Under the pieces are notes generated by a model. That model was not told the origin of the DNA and ran no database searches. It saw only the letters and a program-made list of their open reading frames with translations. From NCBI GenBank assembly GCA_030247855.1, contig JAPDRN010000108.1, positions 1-64,000 of the forward strand: a stretch of DNA of 64,000 nt, read 5' to 3'. The translations under genes were made by a program, and so were the position numbers. Source of the stretch: Knufia peltigerae (lineage: Eukaryota; Ascomycota; Eurotiomycetes; Chaetothyriales; Trichomeriaceae). Below, piece by piece: positions 21,673 to 33,185 of this stretch; within the stretch, counting starts at the first letter, position 1, and each line of letters starts with the position of its first letter.

Positions 21673-22759
21673 TTTCGACTGAACAGAGGGTGTGTATGTG
21701 CAAGGTCGGAACACCAGGATTAGACGGTAGTGAGCGACCAGGTGGCCGTCAAATATTGGCGCGCGTGGAAGAGAATCTTCCTCTCTTTCAACAAAAAAGT
21801 GCACTTTATGGAAAGCTTCAGTCGAGGAGCTCGATGCCCCCGGCTTGTCGCGCTCCCTCGGCACACTTGCCCCGAACGTACATAAGGTAGGTATAGCCAG
21901 CAGCCTTGTACTACTACCAACGACCCTCACCAGGCTGCGCTTTCCTTCAACAACGCCTTCGAGACAAAATCCCGTAGATATATAATGCGATTCCGCACAT
22001 AAACTCACCTGACCATAACATATATCGAGGCTGAGAACCCTTTTCAACCATTCAAACATACCTATAGAAACATATAACTCGAGCAATGCTTTGTTCCGAA
22101 TCCAGCAGCCTCAGAGGTTTTCTGCTTCGCCTTCAGCGGCCAAAGGATCATGGGGCTTTTGTTGTCACTTCCCAATCTGATGTCCGAAACGCGAGTACAT
22201 CTTCCTCATTTCAATGCATCAGATCTTCAAAAGGCGCATAAATTCGGTCCGGGAGAACGTCCACCTTTCCACGGTTTCATGTGGGCGACTTTGGGGTCCA
22301 TAAGCACATCCGAAGTTCAGCCATAAGCATCTCAGTCTAAGCCCTTACAAACTGGCAAATCTGGAACTCGCTGCCGAAAAAGAGTGTTATAGGCGACACC
22401 CTGGAGGCCAAGCCGTGGTGCGCCTTCCACTGTTCTCCATTTTAGTTGCCCACGGCGCAACTCGAAGCCAATAACCGTTTATCATTAATACGCGCCCTGC
22501 GCATCGCACGGCTGATGAGTCCCCCTCCTCCGTCTGAGAATTCGGGATGATGTCGAGACAGGCAATGGAGCCAGACCGCTGTTCTGCCGCCACTCCATAA
22601 CGATGTGGGAAAATCAAGGGTTTTGGAACCAGACTTTGACCCTTGATGACTTTTCTTGACTCTCCAGGCCCCAAAATCTATGCAGAGATTGCATACAGAC
22701 CTGGACCTTTTCGTATCGTTGAGCCCGTCCTCATTCGAGCTCTATCTGTAGCAAGAAAC
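21673..22759. promoter_or_regulatory. Divergent intergenic region, AIM24 / MFS transporter
   Basis: About 1.1 kb with no gene. An ATG at 22643 in frame with the MFS gene would extend its N-terminus by 39 residues without family similarity. Confidence 0.45.
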
Positions 22760-24568
22760 ATGGTAACCCAAGTATCGGCAACTACTGGAAATGACGATGA
22801 CGCCTTCCCATACAAGCAACTGGCTGTCGTGGGTATGTATATGTCCACCTATGCAGTGACTACCGTCATCCCTTTGGCACCACCAACGCTGACTGGATGC
22901 GGTGTCTAGCCATTTGCCGTCTGGCAGAACCTATCGCGTTCACTTCGATAACAGCATATACCTTTGTCATGGTCAAAGATATCAAAGGTGAAGAAGACGC
23001 GTCCTTTTACGCCGGTCTTCTGATATCAGCCTTTGCCATGGCTGAAGCCTCGACAGCCATGATCTGGGGAAATATTTCAGACCGATATGGCAGGAAGCCC
23101 ATCATTCTCGTCGCATTAGCAGGCACGGCTCTTTCAAGTCTCTTATTTGGTTTCGCCAAACGATATTGGGTGGCTCTTCTTGCCCGAGTCGTCGGTGGTG
23201 CTCTCAATGGAAATGTCGCTGTTATGCAGACAATGGTAGCCGAAATGATCAAGAACCCGGCACATGAACGTGAGTTATTCCGTGATCTTTACAAGTCATT
23301 TGGCTTACTCCATTCCAGCCTCAGCATACGCCGTTCAGCCTTTCATGTGGAGCTTGGGGTCAATTGCAGGCTCAGCGTTGGGGGGCTTCACAGCGCAACC
23401 TGCTAAATTCTATCCTCATCTGTTTTCGCCTGAAGGTCTTTTCGGGGAGTATCCCTATCTTTTGCCAAACCTGGTCGCTGTGGTGGCAATCCTCATCGCC
23501 ATGCTTCAAGGTTGGCTGTTCCTCGAAGAGACCAACCCTCGACTCAAACCAAAATTGGATCAACCTGAACAAAGCCGAATCGACGATGGTCCTGTCTCGG
23601 AACGAACACCACTTTTCCGGCCACGAGGACGTAGAGAATCGGCAGTCGAGTCAATAGCTGTATCACTCGGTCGAAGCAGCATGCGTGGCAGTATTCGAGA
23701 GAGCTTTTCGTATGCCGCCAACTCCGCCCCACTTCCCAATGATCCTGCCTTCGATCTTCGGAGAGGCTCGCTCGCATCCATGGTGTCGATCGGCTCCTTC
23801 AAACGCCTTGCCGGCATGGCTCCCCAGATCTCTGACGTCGTTGTCGAGGATGAAGAAGACCCGGATACTGAGCAATCTGTCACCGCGTTCAATAAACCAG
23901 TCATATTCTGGACTATCGCCCTTGTTCTGATGTCGTATCACCAGATGTCTTTTTACTCACTCTATCCGGTCTATATGCTTGACGATCCACACCAGCCCCC
24001 GAGACATCTTGATCTCATCGGAGGGTTGGGATTAACCCTGCCCAAGGTGGGCACTTTCCTTGCTGTGAACAGTATTCTGTCTCTGTTCTTTCAAGGAGTT
24101 CTCTTTCCAATATTCGTGAGCAAGCTCGGTGTTTGGAAGGCTGTCTTTACCCTTGTTTCGATAGCGCCTATCGCGCACATCCTGGCCCCCTTTGTCTCAA
24201 TCCTGCCGAACCCAGGCTGGGGTCTCTGGGCTCTACTTGCGCTTCAGAGCTTCACCTGCATCATCATATTTCCCAGCTTGCTGATCTTGCTCAAAAACGC
24301 TACGGAGTCACCTCTTGTTCTGGGCAAGGTCAATGGCTTAGCGATGTCGGCTTGTTCCGCAGCGCGAACCGTTGCGCCGCCGTTAGGAGGTATTATCTAC
24401 AGCTCGCTAGGGTCGGCAGCAGGTTGGTGGAGTTGTGCCATCATATCGATCGCGGCGATTGTCCAACTGTTTTTCGCTCCTAGGCCCAAGGAGGACAATG
24501 CCGCAATCCTGCGCCGAGCTTCAGTTGTGGTAGAGGCGCCACCAATGGCCGACCACGCGAGAGATTGA
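22760..24568 (+). CDS. Major facilitator superfamily transporter (DHA1-like), 3 exons
   Basis: Exons 22760-22832, 22910-23269 and 23319-24568 (introns 77 and 49 bp) give about 560 residues. The N-terminus reads FPYKQLAVVAICRLAEPIAFTSITAYTF across the first junction. The loop motif WGNISDRYGRKPII is the MFS motif A, and QPFMWSLGSIAGSALGGF is the motif-C-like fifth segment. Ten to twelve hydrophobic segments are visible, split by a cytosolic loop of about 120 residues (about 225-340) rich in Ser, Arg and acidic residues and with many possible phosphorylation sites. The family includes plant ZIFL-like and fungal multidrug or organic-acid exporters; substrate cannot be told from sequence. The start at 22760 gives the typical short cytosolic N-terminus. 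Confidence 0.88.
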
Positions 24569-24778
24569 ACACCAGACGATTTCAAGCCTTTCCATTACTA
24601 TATATCATCGCCTCAAGGACGTGTCGGATTGACACATTGGTATCTATGCATCACGCGGAGTTTTTGCGGCATATCGTTACTTTGGAAAAGAATACGGCAC
24701 ATATTGCGTTTACACGAGCATTAACGGTATTGGATTGGCTACTCTCTACTGAATTCCAGGTCAAATGTTCATTCTAGC

Positions 24779-25935
24779 TTACTGCAGTTTTTCTTTGAGC
24801 CACATTTTGATAGCACCCTCCTGACACGTGTCACCCAGTTTGTCAAGCTCACTGTCTGGTAATGGATACAAGGGGGCATCATGGATCTCTCTCTTTCCCA
24901 CTACGAGCTTCAAAACGTCACTACCGACACCTTCCTTGAATTTGCTTGCGAAAGAAGTGATTCCATCGCGCAAAACTTCTTCGTCCCCTACTGTGATGAG
25001 CACCGAAGATACCTTGACACCAGACCACCAACTTGGCGGGGCTTGTTCTGGGACAGTGTACTCATCGTCCTGGATGCCCTTTCCCCGGCCCTTGTACACG
25101 TCAATCCAGTAATTCGCACATTCTGTGTTCACGACATCTCGCTTCGCAAATTCGGTCATCGATTTGAACTGGGAGGCATCCGATGAGACCCACGGTGCGA
25201 TCATGAGGGCGCCGTGCAATTTCCCGGCCAGATCGAACGGCTTCACGACGTCTGGCCTCGGGTGTGGGTTATTCGATATATGGCTGAGTACGCAACAAAC
25301 CAAATTTCCCCCAGCAGAGTCGCCGCCTACCATGGTTGTGTCTGGCGTACGATTGGGCAGAGAGAGCACATAGCGTAGTGCCTCAACGCATTCGGCAATT
25401 TGAAGTGGGTAGAGGCCTTCTGGGGCGAGGGTGTATGCGTTGCAGAAGACTGCAAGTTTCCCATTGGACCACTGGACGACGCGGGAGAGGAACTCGAGAT
25501 GCTGAGGCAGCCCAGGCATTACGAAGCCGCCGCCATGGAAATAAGCCATTACATAGGTCGCCGAGTCTGGGTCGCCGAGCCAGAAGCCTTTTGTCTTGGT
25601 ATTGGGAATATCGACCGATCGAGGGGTCAAGTTTTTTTGACTGCAGAATTTGGTGTAGATAGTCGTGAATGGAGGAAGTAATATTCTGAAATCAAAGTTA
25701 GCGTTGCGAGTCTACATCAAAGCTTGCACAGGACAGGAAAGTCGACATACTGCAATTGACCAGTTGTCAAGTGTGTGAACATAGTGCGAAAGGCGGCTCG
25801 CAAGACATGGTCACTAACTGTCGGAGCGCCCTTTGTCCCTCGAAGAGGACTGCCTACTAAGGCGAGGATGCTTCTAGCAAAGACATATGATAGTCCTGGG
25901 ATGAGGAGGACTTTATCACTGACTGTTGATGGCAT
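24779..25935 (-). CDS. Alpha/beta hydrolase, HSL-type esterase, 2 exons
   Basis: Exons 25935-25751 and 25685-24779 (65 bp intron) give about 363 residues. Hormone-sensitive-lipase family signatures are complete: oxyanion-hole HGGG at about 112-115, nucleophile Ser185 in GGDSAGG, Asp302 in VGDEEVLRDG and His330 in EIHDAP. The first exon carries a hydrophobic stretch (VLLIPGLSYVFARSILALVG) that may anchor the protein to a membrane. Relatives in fungi hydrolyse carboxylic or steryl esters; the substrate here is unknown. The frame upstream of 25935 is open for 21 codons but has no ATG. Convergent with the MFS gene, 210 bp apart; divergent from ATM1. Confidence 0.88.
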
Positions 25936-27286
25936 ATCGCCTGCGACAAGATTCTTTGAATATTGTTCACGTCGAGAAGCAGGAGTTGTAAAGCGCAAAG
26001 ATGTAAGGGATCATAAGTAAGCCTGACAGCACGGTATGCCTCGAGAATTGGATACTTAGATGGTTTAATAAACAATCGATTCAGCCCCCGAATTCATGGC
26101 ATGGGGTATCCCTCCTCCGTACCCACAACGACTCCATACTGTTGGCGAGATGAAGTCAGACGTCGCCAGACTATTCATGCTATTTGAGCGTCAGGCGACC
26201 AACGCACGGAGTAGAATCGAAGAAATCTCGCAAGGCCGGCTTACGAGTCAACCAAAGCTAGGCCCGGTTCTGGGTCATTAATCGACACATGCTCGTGTTC
26301 CAAAATGTATGTAAGCGAAATCGCTGACTAGTCGTTCCCTACCGGAATGCCAATGCGCAATGCCGATGAACAGTCTCGCACTTCGTAGTTCTGGTAAGCA
26401 TGCGTGCTTCTTGCGAAGGCGATCATAAGGCGGATTCCTTAGCGGATTCCAGGTATCAAGCACTGGTATCAAGCTAGATTGCCTGAATGGACCCTTACCA
26501 CGCATCATTTCTCACGGCTTCCTACTATGTACTTCCGCACAAGCACTCTAACATTCCGCCAAGAATCTTGAGCTGGGATACTTTTGATAGCATTGTAGTA
26601 AGGGTGATTGTCTTCACAGACGACGAAGAGTTTACTTGTAGTCTCAAGTGTACAGAGAGTGGCGCGACCTTGCAACAGTCACTGACTCGAATATTAATTG
26701 TCAGAGCCAAGGTCAGGAAAGCACATGGTAGCCAACGACTTGAGTTTCAAACGCCGTTCTTTTTGCAGCATGTCTGAGGGCACTGTATCTGGAGTATGCC
26801 GGACTAGAGCGGTAGGAAAACACATGAGCATACAAGGTCTTACACCCACAGTTGCGGTGCTGAATACTCAGCAATCTGCCCACCTCTTCAGCATTCTGCG
26901 GTAGTACAAGCTGTGACATAGGGCGTCTTACATAATTTCCTCGGTGAGACTGTCGACGACAGCCTTGCCAACGAGGCTGAATCAGTCTAACGAATTCGGG
27001 CTTAGATATTTTTTCTACGGTGAATCAATACGAAGGCCGAGGCCGAGAATTCTGGCCCGAATACGGCCATCGCATCATAATACGCAAAAACGCCTCATTC
27101 TTTTCAATAAATAAGGTAGCACAGAGTACAGCGCATCCTCTACGCGATACACTTCAACTGGATTACACGACAATAGGCTCCCGACGACTTCGATGATAAC
27201 GTCCAATGCAGTAAGCCGATGCAAGAGGGCCCGGAAGCAGCCCTTTGAGATCAGTCGGTAGAAGACGAGCATCAGCTTATGCAACG
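25936..27286. promoter_or_regulatory. Divergent intergenic region, esterase / ATM1
   Basis: About 1.35 kb without a recognisable gene. Small frames are scattered over both strands and show no conserved content. Confidence 0.45.
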
Positions 27287-29464
27287 ATGCTCCCCAGGAC
27301 GGTTTACAGCTGTGGCAAACGGCACTTTTACAGCTTGGCTGAGGCCGGACCATCGAGGTGGCATGCCACATGCCGAACGGCGCCATCACGAACTTTTCTC
27401 CGCCCATTCACTGGATCAGCCTTACTCAGACGTGACGAACCCGCCAAGAGGTCAATTGAAGCTGCCAAGGTCGCAGAAAGTCCTCCAAGCCGGTCCGAAA
27501 GCGCAGAGGTCACGAAGCCAGAGACCCTACAGAATGCCGTCACACCCAAGGATGCCCAGGAACCGGCCAACAAGAAGGATGCCACTCTGTTGTCGGAAAA
27601 GGTTGTGTCCAACAAGGAGCAACGGAAAGTTGACCTTGCCATCATGAGGGAGATGGTCAGGTATCTGTGGCCAAGAGGGGATTGGGGCACCAAGGTACGA
27701 GTAGGTGCGGCGTTGGGACTGCTTGTGTCGGCCAAAATCTTGAACGTCAACGTGCCATTTTACTTCAAGAACATTGTCGACTCGATGAATATTGATTTTC
27801 TGGCTGTTGGCGGAACAGCTTGGACCGTGGCGGGTTCGATGATCGTGGCCTATGGTGTGACCAGGATCGGCGCCACTCTTTTTCAGGAGTTGAGGAACGC
27901 CGTCTTTGCCAGCGTCGCGCAGAAAGCCATCCGGAACGTGGCGCGCAACGTCTTTCAACACTTGCTCCGCCTAGATCTCAACTTTCACCTATCGAGACAG
28001 ACTGGAGGCTTGACCCGAGCGCTCGATCGAGGTACCAAAGGTATCAGCTTCTTGCTGACGTCCATGTTGTTCCATATTTTCCCCACCGTGCTGGAGATTG
28101 GCATGGTATGTGGCATCCTTACGTATCAATACGGAGCTCAGTTTGCAGCCATCACTGGGGCGACCATGGCTGCCTACTCGGTCTTCACCATCACCACGAC
28201 ATCATGGCGAACCAAATTTCGGAAACAGGCGAATGCCGCGGACAACCAGGGGGCCACGGTGGCGGTGGACACTCTCATCAACTATGAAGCGGTCAAGTAC
28301 TTCAACAATGAAAAGTTCGAGGTCAATCGCTACGACAAAGCGTTGAAGAAGTACGAAGATGCGTCCATCAAGGTCACCACGTCACTTGCCTTCTTGAATA
28401 CCGGTCAGAATGTCATCTTCTCCAGTGCCTTGGCAGGTATGATGTACATGGCAGCGAACGGAGTAGCGGAGGGCTCTCTCACCGTTGGAGATTTGGTCAT
28501 GGTGAACCAGCTCGTCTTTCAATTGTCGGTGCCACTCAATTTCCTAGGATCGGTATATCGAGAACTCCGACAGTCACTTTTGGATATGGAAACACTCTTC
28601 AATCTTCAAAAGGTCAACGTCACGGTGAAGGAGGTGACGAATCCCCGACCCCTTGCCCTCACACGTGGGGGAGAGATCAAATTCGAGAGTGTCAGCTTTG
28701 GCTATCACGCTGATCGACCGATTTTGAGAAACTTGAGTATGACAATCCCTGCAGGTAAGAAAGTGGCCATCGTCGGGCCCAGCGGCTGTGGCAAGTCCAC
28801 GATTCTCCGACTTCTGTTCCGCTTCTACGACGCAGAATCAGGAAGTATAACGATCGACGGCCAGAACATCCGCGAGGTGAGTCTGGACAGCCTCCGACAA
28901 AGTATTGGTGTCGTCCCGCAGGACACACCATTGTTCAACAACACCATTGAGCACAATATCAGATATGGAAAGATCGACGCGTCCCTGGACGACGTGAAAC
29001 GAGCAGCTCAAAGAGCCAGAATTTTTGATCTCATCGAGCGTCTGCCGGCCGGGTGGAACACGATGGTCGGCGAGAGAGGTATGATGATCTCGGGTGGTGA
29101 GAAGCAACGCCTCGCTGTTGCGCGACTCCTCTTGAAAGACCCTCCACTCTTGTTCTTCGACGAGGCCACGTCGGCACTGGACACGTACACCGAGCAAACG
29201 CTGCTGCAAAACATCAACAGCATTCTCAAAGAGAAAGCACGCACGAGTGTCTTTGTGGCACATCGCCTTCGTACCATCTACGACAGTGATATCATTTTCG
29301 TGCTCAAAGAGGGTCAGGTCGAGGAGCAAGGTACTCATGCGGAACTGCTTGCTATGAACGGCTTATATGCGGATCTGTGGGCTGCGCAAGAAGTGTCCAT
29401 CGGGCAGGACATGACTTTGGAGCGGTCGCTGGAAGAAGAACGTGAATCGGAGAAAACGAAATGA
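27287..29464 (+). CDS. ATM1: Mitochondrial ABC transporter Atm1 (ABCB7 family)
   Basis: Single-exon gene of about 725 residues. An Arg/Ser-rich mitochondrial presequence (MLPRTVYSCGKRHFYSLAEAGPS onward, split here as the first 23 residues) precedes a six-helix transmembrane domain starting with VRVGAALGLLVSAKILNVNVPF, and contains the family motif DTLINYEAVKYFNNE. The nucleotide-binding domain has Walker A GPSGCGKST at about 497-505, the Q-loop segment GVVPQDTPLFN, signature ISGGEKQRLAVAR, Walker B PLLFFDEATSALD and the H-loop VAHRLRT. It is a half-transporter that works as a dimer in the inner membrane and exports a glutathione-linked sulfur compound needed for cytosolic iron-sulfur protein assembly. 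The ATG at 27287 is the first in frame. Core identity is firm. Confidence 0.96.
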   Translation: MLPRTVYSCGKRHFYSLAEAGPSRWHATCRTAPSRTFLRPFTGSALLRRDEPAKRSIEAAKVAESPPSRSESAEVTKPETLQNAVTPKDAQEPANKKDATLLSEKVVSNKEQRKVDLAIMREMVRYLWPRGDWGTKVRVGAALGLLVSAKILNVNVPFYFKNIVDSMNIDFLAVGGTAWTVAGSMIVAYGVTRIGATLFQELRNAVFASVAQKAIRNVARNVFQHLLRLDLNFHLSRQTGGLTRALDRGTKGISFLLTSMLFHIFPTVLEIGMVCGILTYQYGAQFAAITGATMAAYSVFTITTTSWRTKFRKQANAADNQGATVAVDTLINYEAVKYFNNEKFEVNRYDKALKKYEDASIKVTTSLAFLNTGQNVIFSSALAGMMYMAANGVAEGSLTVGDLVMVNQLVFQLSVPLNFLGSVYRELRQSLLDMETLFNLQKVNVTVKEVTNPRPLALTRGGEIKFESVSFGYHADRPILRNLSMTIPAGKKVAIVGPSGCGKSTILRLLFRFYDAESGSITIDGQNIREVSLDSLRQSIGVVPQDTPLFNNTIEHNIRYGKIDASLDDVKRAAQRARIFDLIERLPAGWNTMVGERGMMISGGEKQRLAVARLLLKDPPLLFFDEATSALDTYTEQTLLQNINSILKEKARTSVFVAHRLRTIYDSDIIFVLKEGQVEEQGTHAELLAMNGLYADLWAAQEVSIGQDMTLERSLEEERESEKTK

Positions 29465-31748
29465 GTTGGTCTACCTGCAGACAGATACACCACTCGCAAA
29501 CATGTATGGCTACCAAATGAGTGCAAATGAAATGTCGAAGAGTGAATGTAAGGGGAAACTACCTTAGTCACCGCCGGAACGAGTACATACATGCCTGACG
29601 GCGGGATTCATTACCAACCAACATCGCAGTCACCTTATTCACCACCTTCACACACCCCTCCCAAAAAAAGAAACAAAAAATCCAGCAGGAAAAACAAAAA
29701 GTTTGGAGATTCGAACCCTCCGGCTCTGATACTTATCCCGACTATGACCATTCACAAATCTCTACTCCATAGAGGAACGTATTACTCCGTAATACTTGTC
29801 AGAGATGCTACAGTAGTCATGGAAACCCAGCAGACTCCCAAGTTTAATCCACTAAGCTGGATTTCCAAGGATAAGCCCAACCTCCAAACCATTAGACCAA
29901 AGAGTCGCATTACGACGTGGTGAGTCTTGATAGTGGCCATCGAGGCGGTCTTTGTTGAAGGAAATTCCACTGGATTAAATATATATACACCATAGAACAT
30001 GTAGGTACTTAGTATGGACTTGCCAGGTATTCCCTTGACAATATAGCTGGGAAATGAAGCACAAGACAAACTTGATCCTCCGCACACGAGACCCCGAACA
30101 TGATACCCCTTCGTTACCAGGCTCATGGGTACGTTTGATATCAACATGGGCGACCCCTCCGGTCTCGCAGCAAAGTGATACGAAGTTACGGAGTCTGTAG
30201 CCAGCCGAAATGATTATTGGGAAATGTACAGTACTCCGTACAGTACAAGATTTCAGAGACAGGGGGATGATGAGCCTTCTTGGCCTAGTTTTAACCCCTG
30301 GCACGTGGCGTTAGCTTGCTGGGGAAACCGAAACCCCCTCTATCCTGTTTTTGTATCTAATGGATACAAGTATTGCGGCAACCCGTGGTACCTGGGTATG
30401 TATGGTGATGTTGACAGTCGCGGACCAACTTTTGACTGGTTGCTCTGAAAAAGTCCGTCGATCATTTTGACTCCATGGCTTGCATGAAAAAAGTCCACCG
30501 TCGCGTTCATGGCAACGAACGGCGTGTGATAACACACGTTCTACATACACAGCAGTAGACCTGGTGGGTTGAATAGGGGAGGGCAAGCTGAAGCGCAGAC
30601 CACAGATGGACGAGATCACGAATTTTCTATCCAGCTCCGTCAACCAATTCAAAGTAGTCTTGCGGACAGACCACGTACGACGAACACGTTACAGCTGTCA
30701 TTCAAGCCCCCTCCCCTCCAGAACTTCTGAGCATGGCTTCTTTTGACAGGCAGTGCGTGCTCTCTGCATGAACGCTAGAAGGCGAGGAAAAGTTCCTTGG
30801 AGTGACGCGAGTGGAAACATTCAAGTCTCAAAGGCAGGAACGACAGCGACTTAGGGGGCTCCCATCGGGCTAGCATGATACCTAGACGACGCCTAGCCAC
30901 GCCTGACCACGCCTAGCCCCCGCCTAAATGCGGCCTAATGACTGGCTAAACCCGCGTACAGAAATTGCGATCGGACTACCAGGCCGTTTTCTTTCTCCAA
31001 CCGACTCCTTTCTACGGAGGTTGCTGGTACTAACGAGGGAATGCCACCCACCCTGCCACCGCCCTTGATAATGGGAACCACATCCACCACTGTCGCTTGT
31101 CGCCGGCGACGAGCATGACATCTTCCTTGTTACAAACGCTCCTTTGAACCTCCTCTACCTACTGTTCAAATCGAAAATCCTCGGTAGCTCAACTTGTTGT
31201 GCGAAACCCCACGTCGACCATCCCGCATTTTCTTGCTGCACCCGAGCGTTTCACATTCACAAACGGCTTTGCATAAAACCTGGGAAGAGCGACGCCCGCA
31301 CATTGCGATCGAACTCACCCTTTCACCCCGTACAGGTATCTTGAGAATCTGGTCATCAGGAGCCGTCGCAAGACAATCCATCCACCATCTTACACCACCT
31401 GCTGTTGCACGAAACGTTCTTCCTCGTCGAGAACTCCCCCCCTCCCGCCGCTCGGTGCCGAAATAACAGCGAAATCTCTCACAAAGGATAGACCTGGGGA
31501 CCTATCGCTTTGCATACATTGTCTCGTCGGAAGGCCGGATAGAAAGAATCCACGGATTGGGTCTGCAACATCCCGAGGATCACGAGGCTATACACACACG
31601 GACGCAATCCTTTTTCACAAGGTGTCACGAGAATCAGCTTACAAGGGTTCTTGTGGGATATAGAACCGAATCCCTTGCCCAGATCACAACTACTCGCCCT
31701 ATAACCCATTTTACACACCGGTTGTGACACTGCCTTATCATCGTCAAC
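29465..31748. other. 2.3 kb intergenic region with long pyrimidine-rich leader
   Basis: No gene recognised. It contains two exact TACTCCGTA motifs (29783, 30232), a small 10-bp repeat cluster (30889-30930) and, from about 31130 to 31740, C/T-rich sequence that looks like promoter and leader of the small gene at 31749. Confidence 0.5.
30889..30930 (+). repeat. 10-bp direct repeat cluster, unit ACGCCTAGCC
   Basis: Four adjacent decamers with small changes (ACGCCTAGCC, ACGCCTGACC, ACGCCTAGCC, CCCGCCTAAA), with weaker GGCCTAA and GGCTAAA copies following. Non-coding. Confidence 0.6.
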
Positions 31749-32104
31749 ATGGGTCTCTTTGAAAAGTTACAATCAAGTGAGTCGCAAAAACTATCTACGC
31801 TGCTCTGCTTTGCATGTCCGCAGGACTAGGTTTTACTACCTTATAAGGTATTCTTTCGGCTGACCACGACGTCCACGTCTTACTTCTAGAACTCGAACTA
31901 TACCGCCTCGAGCAGAAATATGCTCGTCGCAAGAACAGAACCACCTACAGCACCGGCGCCCAGTATGTCGACGGAGAGTACGTCTACCCGAGTGGACCGG
32001 ACTACCTGGAAAGCCCCGTCTCTGCAAACTCGACCGGCAGCAGCTCCGGCAGTTCGAACAAGAGAAGGACCATGTTCTGGACACCTCCTGATCAGCGCCG
32101 ATGA
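31749..32104 (+). CDS. Small conserved fungal protein (80 residues), 2 exons
   Basis: Exons 31749-31776 and 31890-32104 around a 113 bp intron. The product begins MGLFEKLQSKLELYRLEQ and continues KYARRKNRTTYSTGAQYVD and GEYVY, then a Ser/Gly-rich tail. I recognise this MGLF-x-KLxxxLELYRLEQ plus YVDGEYVY layout as a small conserved protein of filamentous ascomycetes without a known function. The N-terminal part is amphipathic and basic, the tail disordered. It is too short for usual ORF calling and depends on the splice junction, which joins phase 1 to phase 1 with good GTGAGT and TTCTAG sites. Confidence 0.8.
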
Positions 32105-33185
32105 TGCCACCTCCCTCAAATCATTCCAATTCGACTGAAAGTGGTGGCGGGGGCTGTACAAATTTCGTGTCTTGACGTTTTCAGGGTCTGGGGGTTTCAA
32201 GCATAGCATGGGCGTTGTGTGTGTGTGTGTGTGATTTCCTTCTTGGGTTTTGGAGTACCACCATGACATACTCCGTATTGTTATTATAAAGTTACATGGT
32301 TTCAAGGACGCATTTCATTTGTTACGAACAACATCAACATCGATTGGAGCCGCGAGAAAAAGAGACGAGTTTGCCGTCGAATTGAGTTGGGGGCCAGGGT
32401 GGGCAAGAGCAACGCAACCCGAGGCAAGAAATTACCTACCTGCCTAGGTACACACTGTTGGACGGGCACAGTGTCAGTAGGTAGGAAGAGAAGAGCACTC
32501 TTTTTTTTCCGCTTCAGCAAGCGAGTATGAAAATACAGTACAATACTTAACTCATCAAAAGAGGTACAAGTCTACCGGGTCCCGCGAAACTCGGTATTTG
32601 TCTACTATACGTACGTCACGTCAAAGCCGCGTCAATCCGGCAACGCTCAGACCACCGCGTCTTAATGGATATTCGTTGCCAGTGACCGCCGGAGCATCCG
32701 AACGAGGAGGAGTTGAAGATTAGAGGTGGGAAGACCATCATACTCCACACCGTATTTTGCCTGGGATAAGGTAATGCTTTGCAAGAGACAAGCAAAGGCT
32801 GTGTGTGCCAGGTGTATTGAGCAGTGTAACGTTCTAGCTCACATCATCCCTCGATAGTTCCTTGACGGGGATTGAAGAATGTTCATGGCTGTGATGCGTT
32901 GGGCGTGAAAGATGTTGCTACCATTCCCATGTCATGACCTCGATGGAGAGGCACGGGAACACACGATTTGATTCTTGATCATTCTCCTTTAGATTCATGA
33001 CACTTGCCAGAGAGTATTGGATATTCTGCGAATCTGCCTCGTTACCTGCTTACTTACCCACCAAAGGAGGTAGTGACTGGGACGGTGACGATGGTGAAGA
33101 TCAAGTTCCTTGTGAATCATGCCTGTGGTAGGTGAAGGATAAAAGAGCAGTTTCTCCGATCACTTCCTTCGGGTTTGCTGTGAAC
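32105..33185. other. Intergenic region with a GT repeat
   Basis: Contains a (GT)n run at about 32216-32232 and one TACTCCGTA at 32269. No gene recognised. Confidence 0.5.

Noticed and set aside
29705..29725. B-box-like GGGTTCGAATC on the minus strand followed by T runs, suggesting a tRNA gene
   Set aside because: The T-stem does not pair beyond three positions, no acceptor stem forms and the A-box-like sequence is too close.
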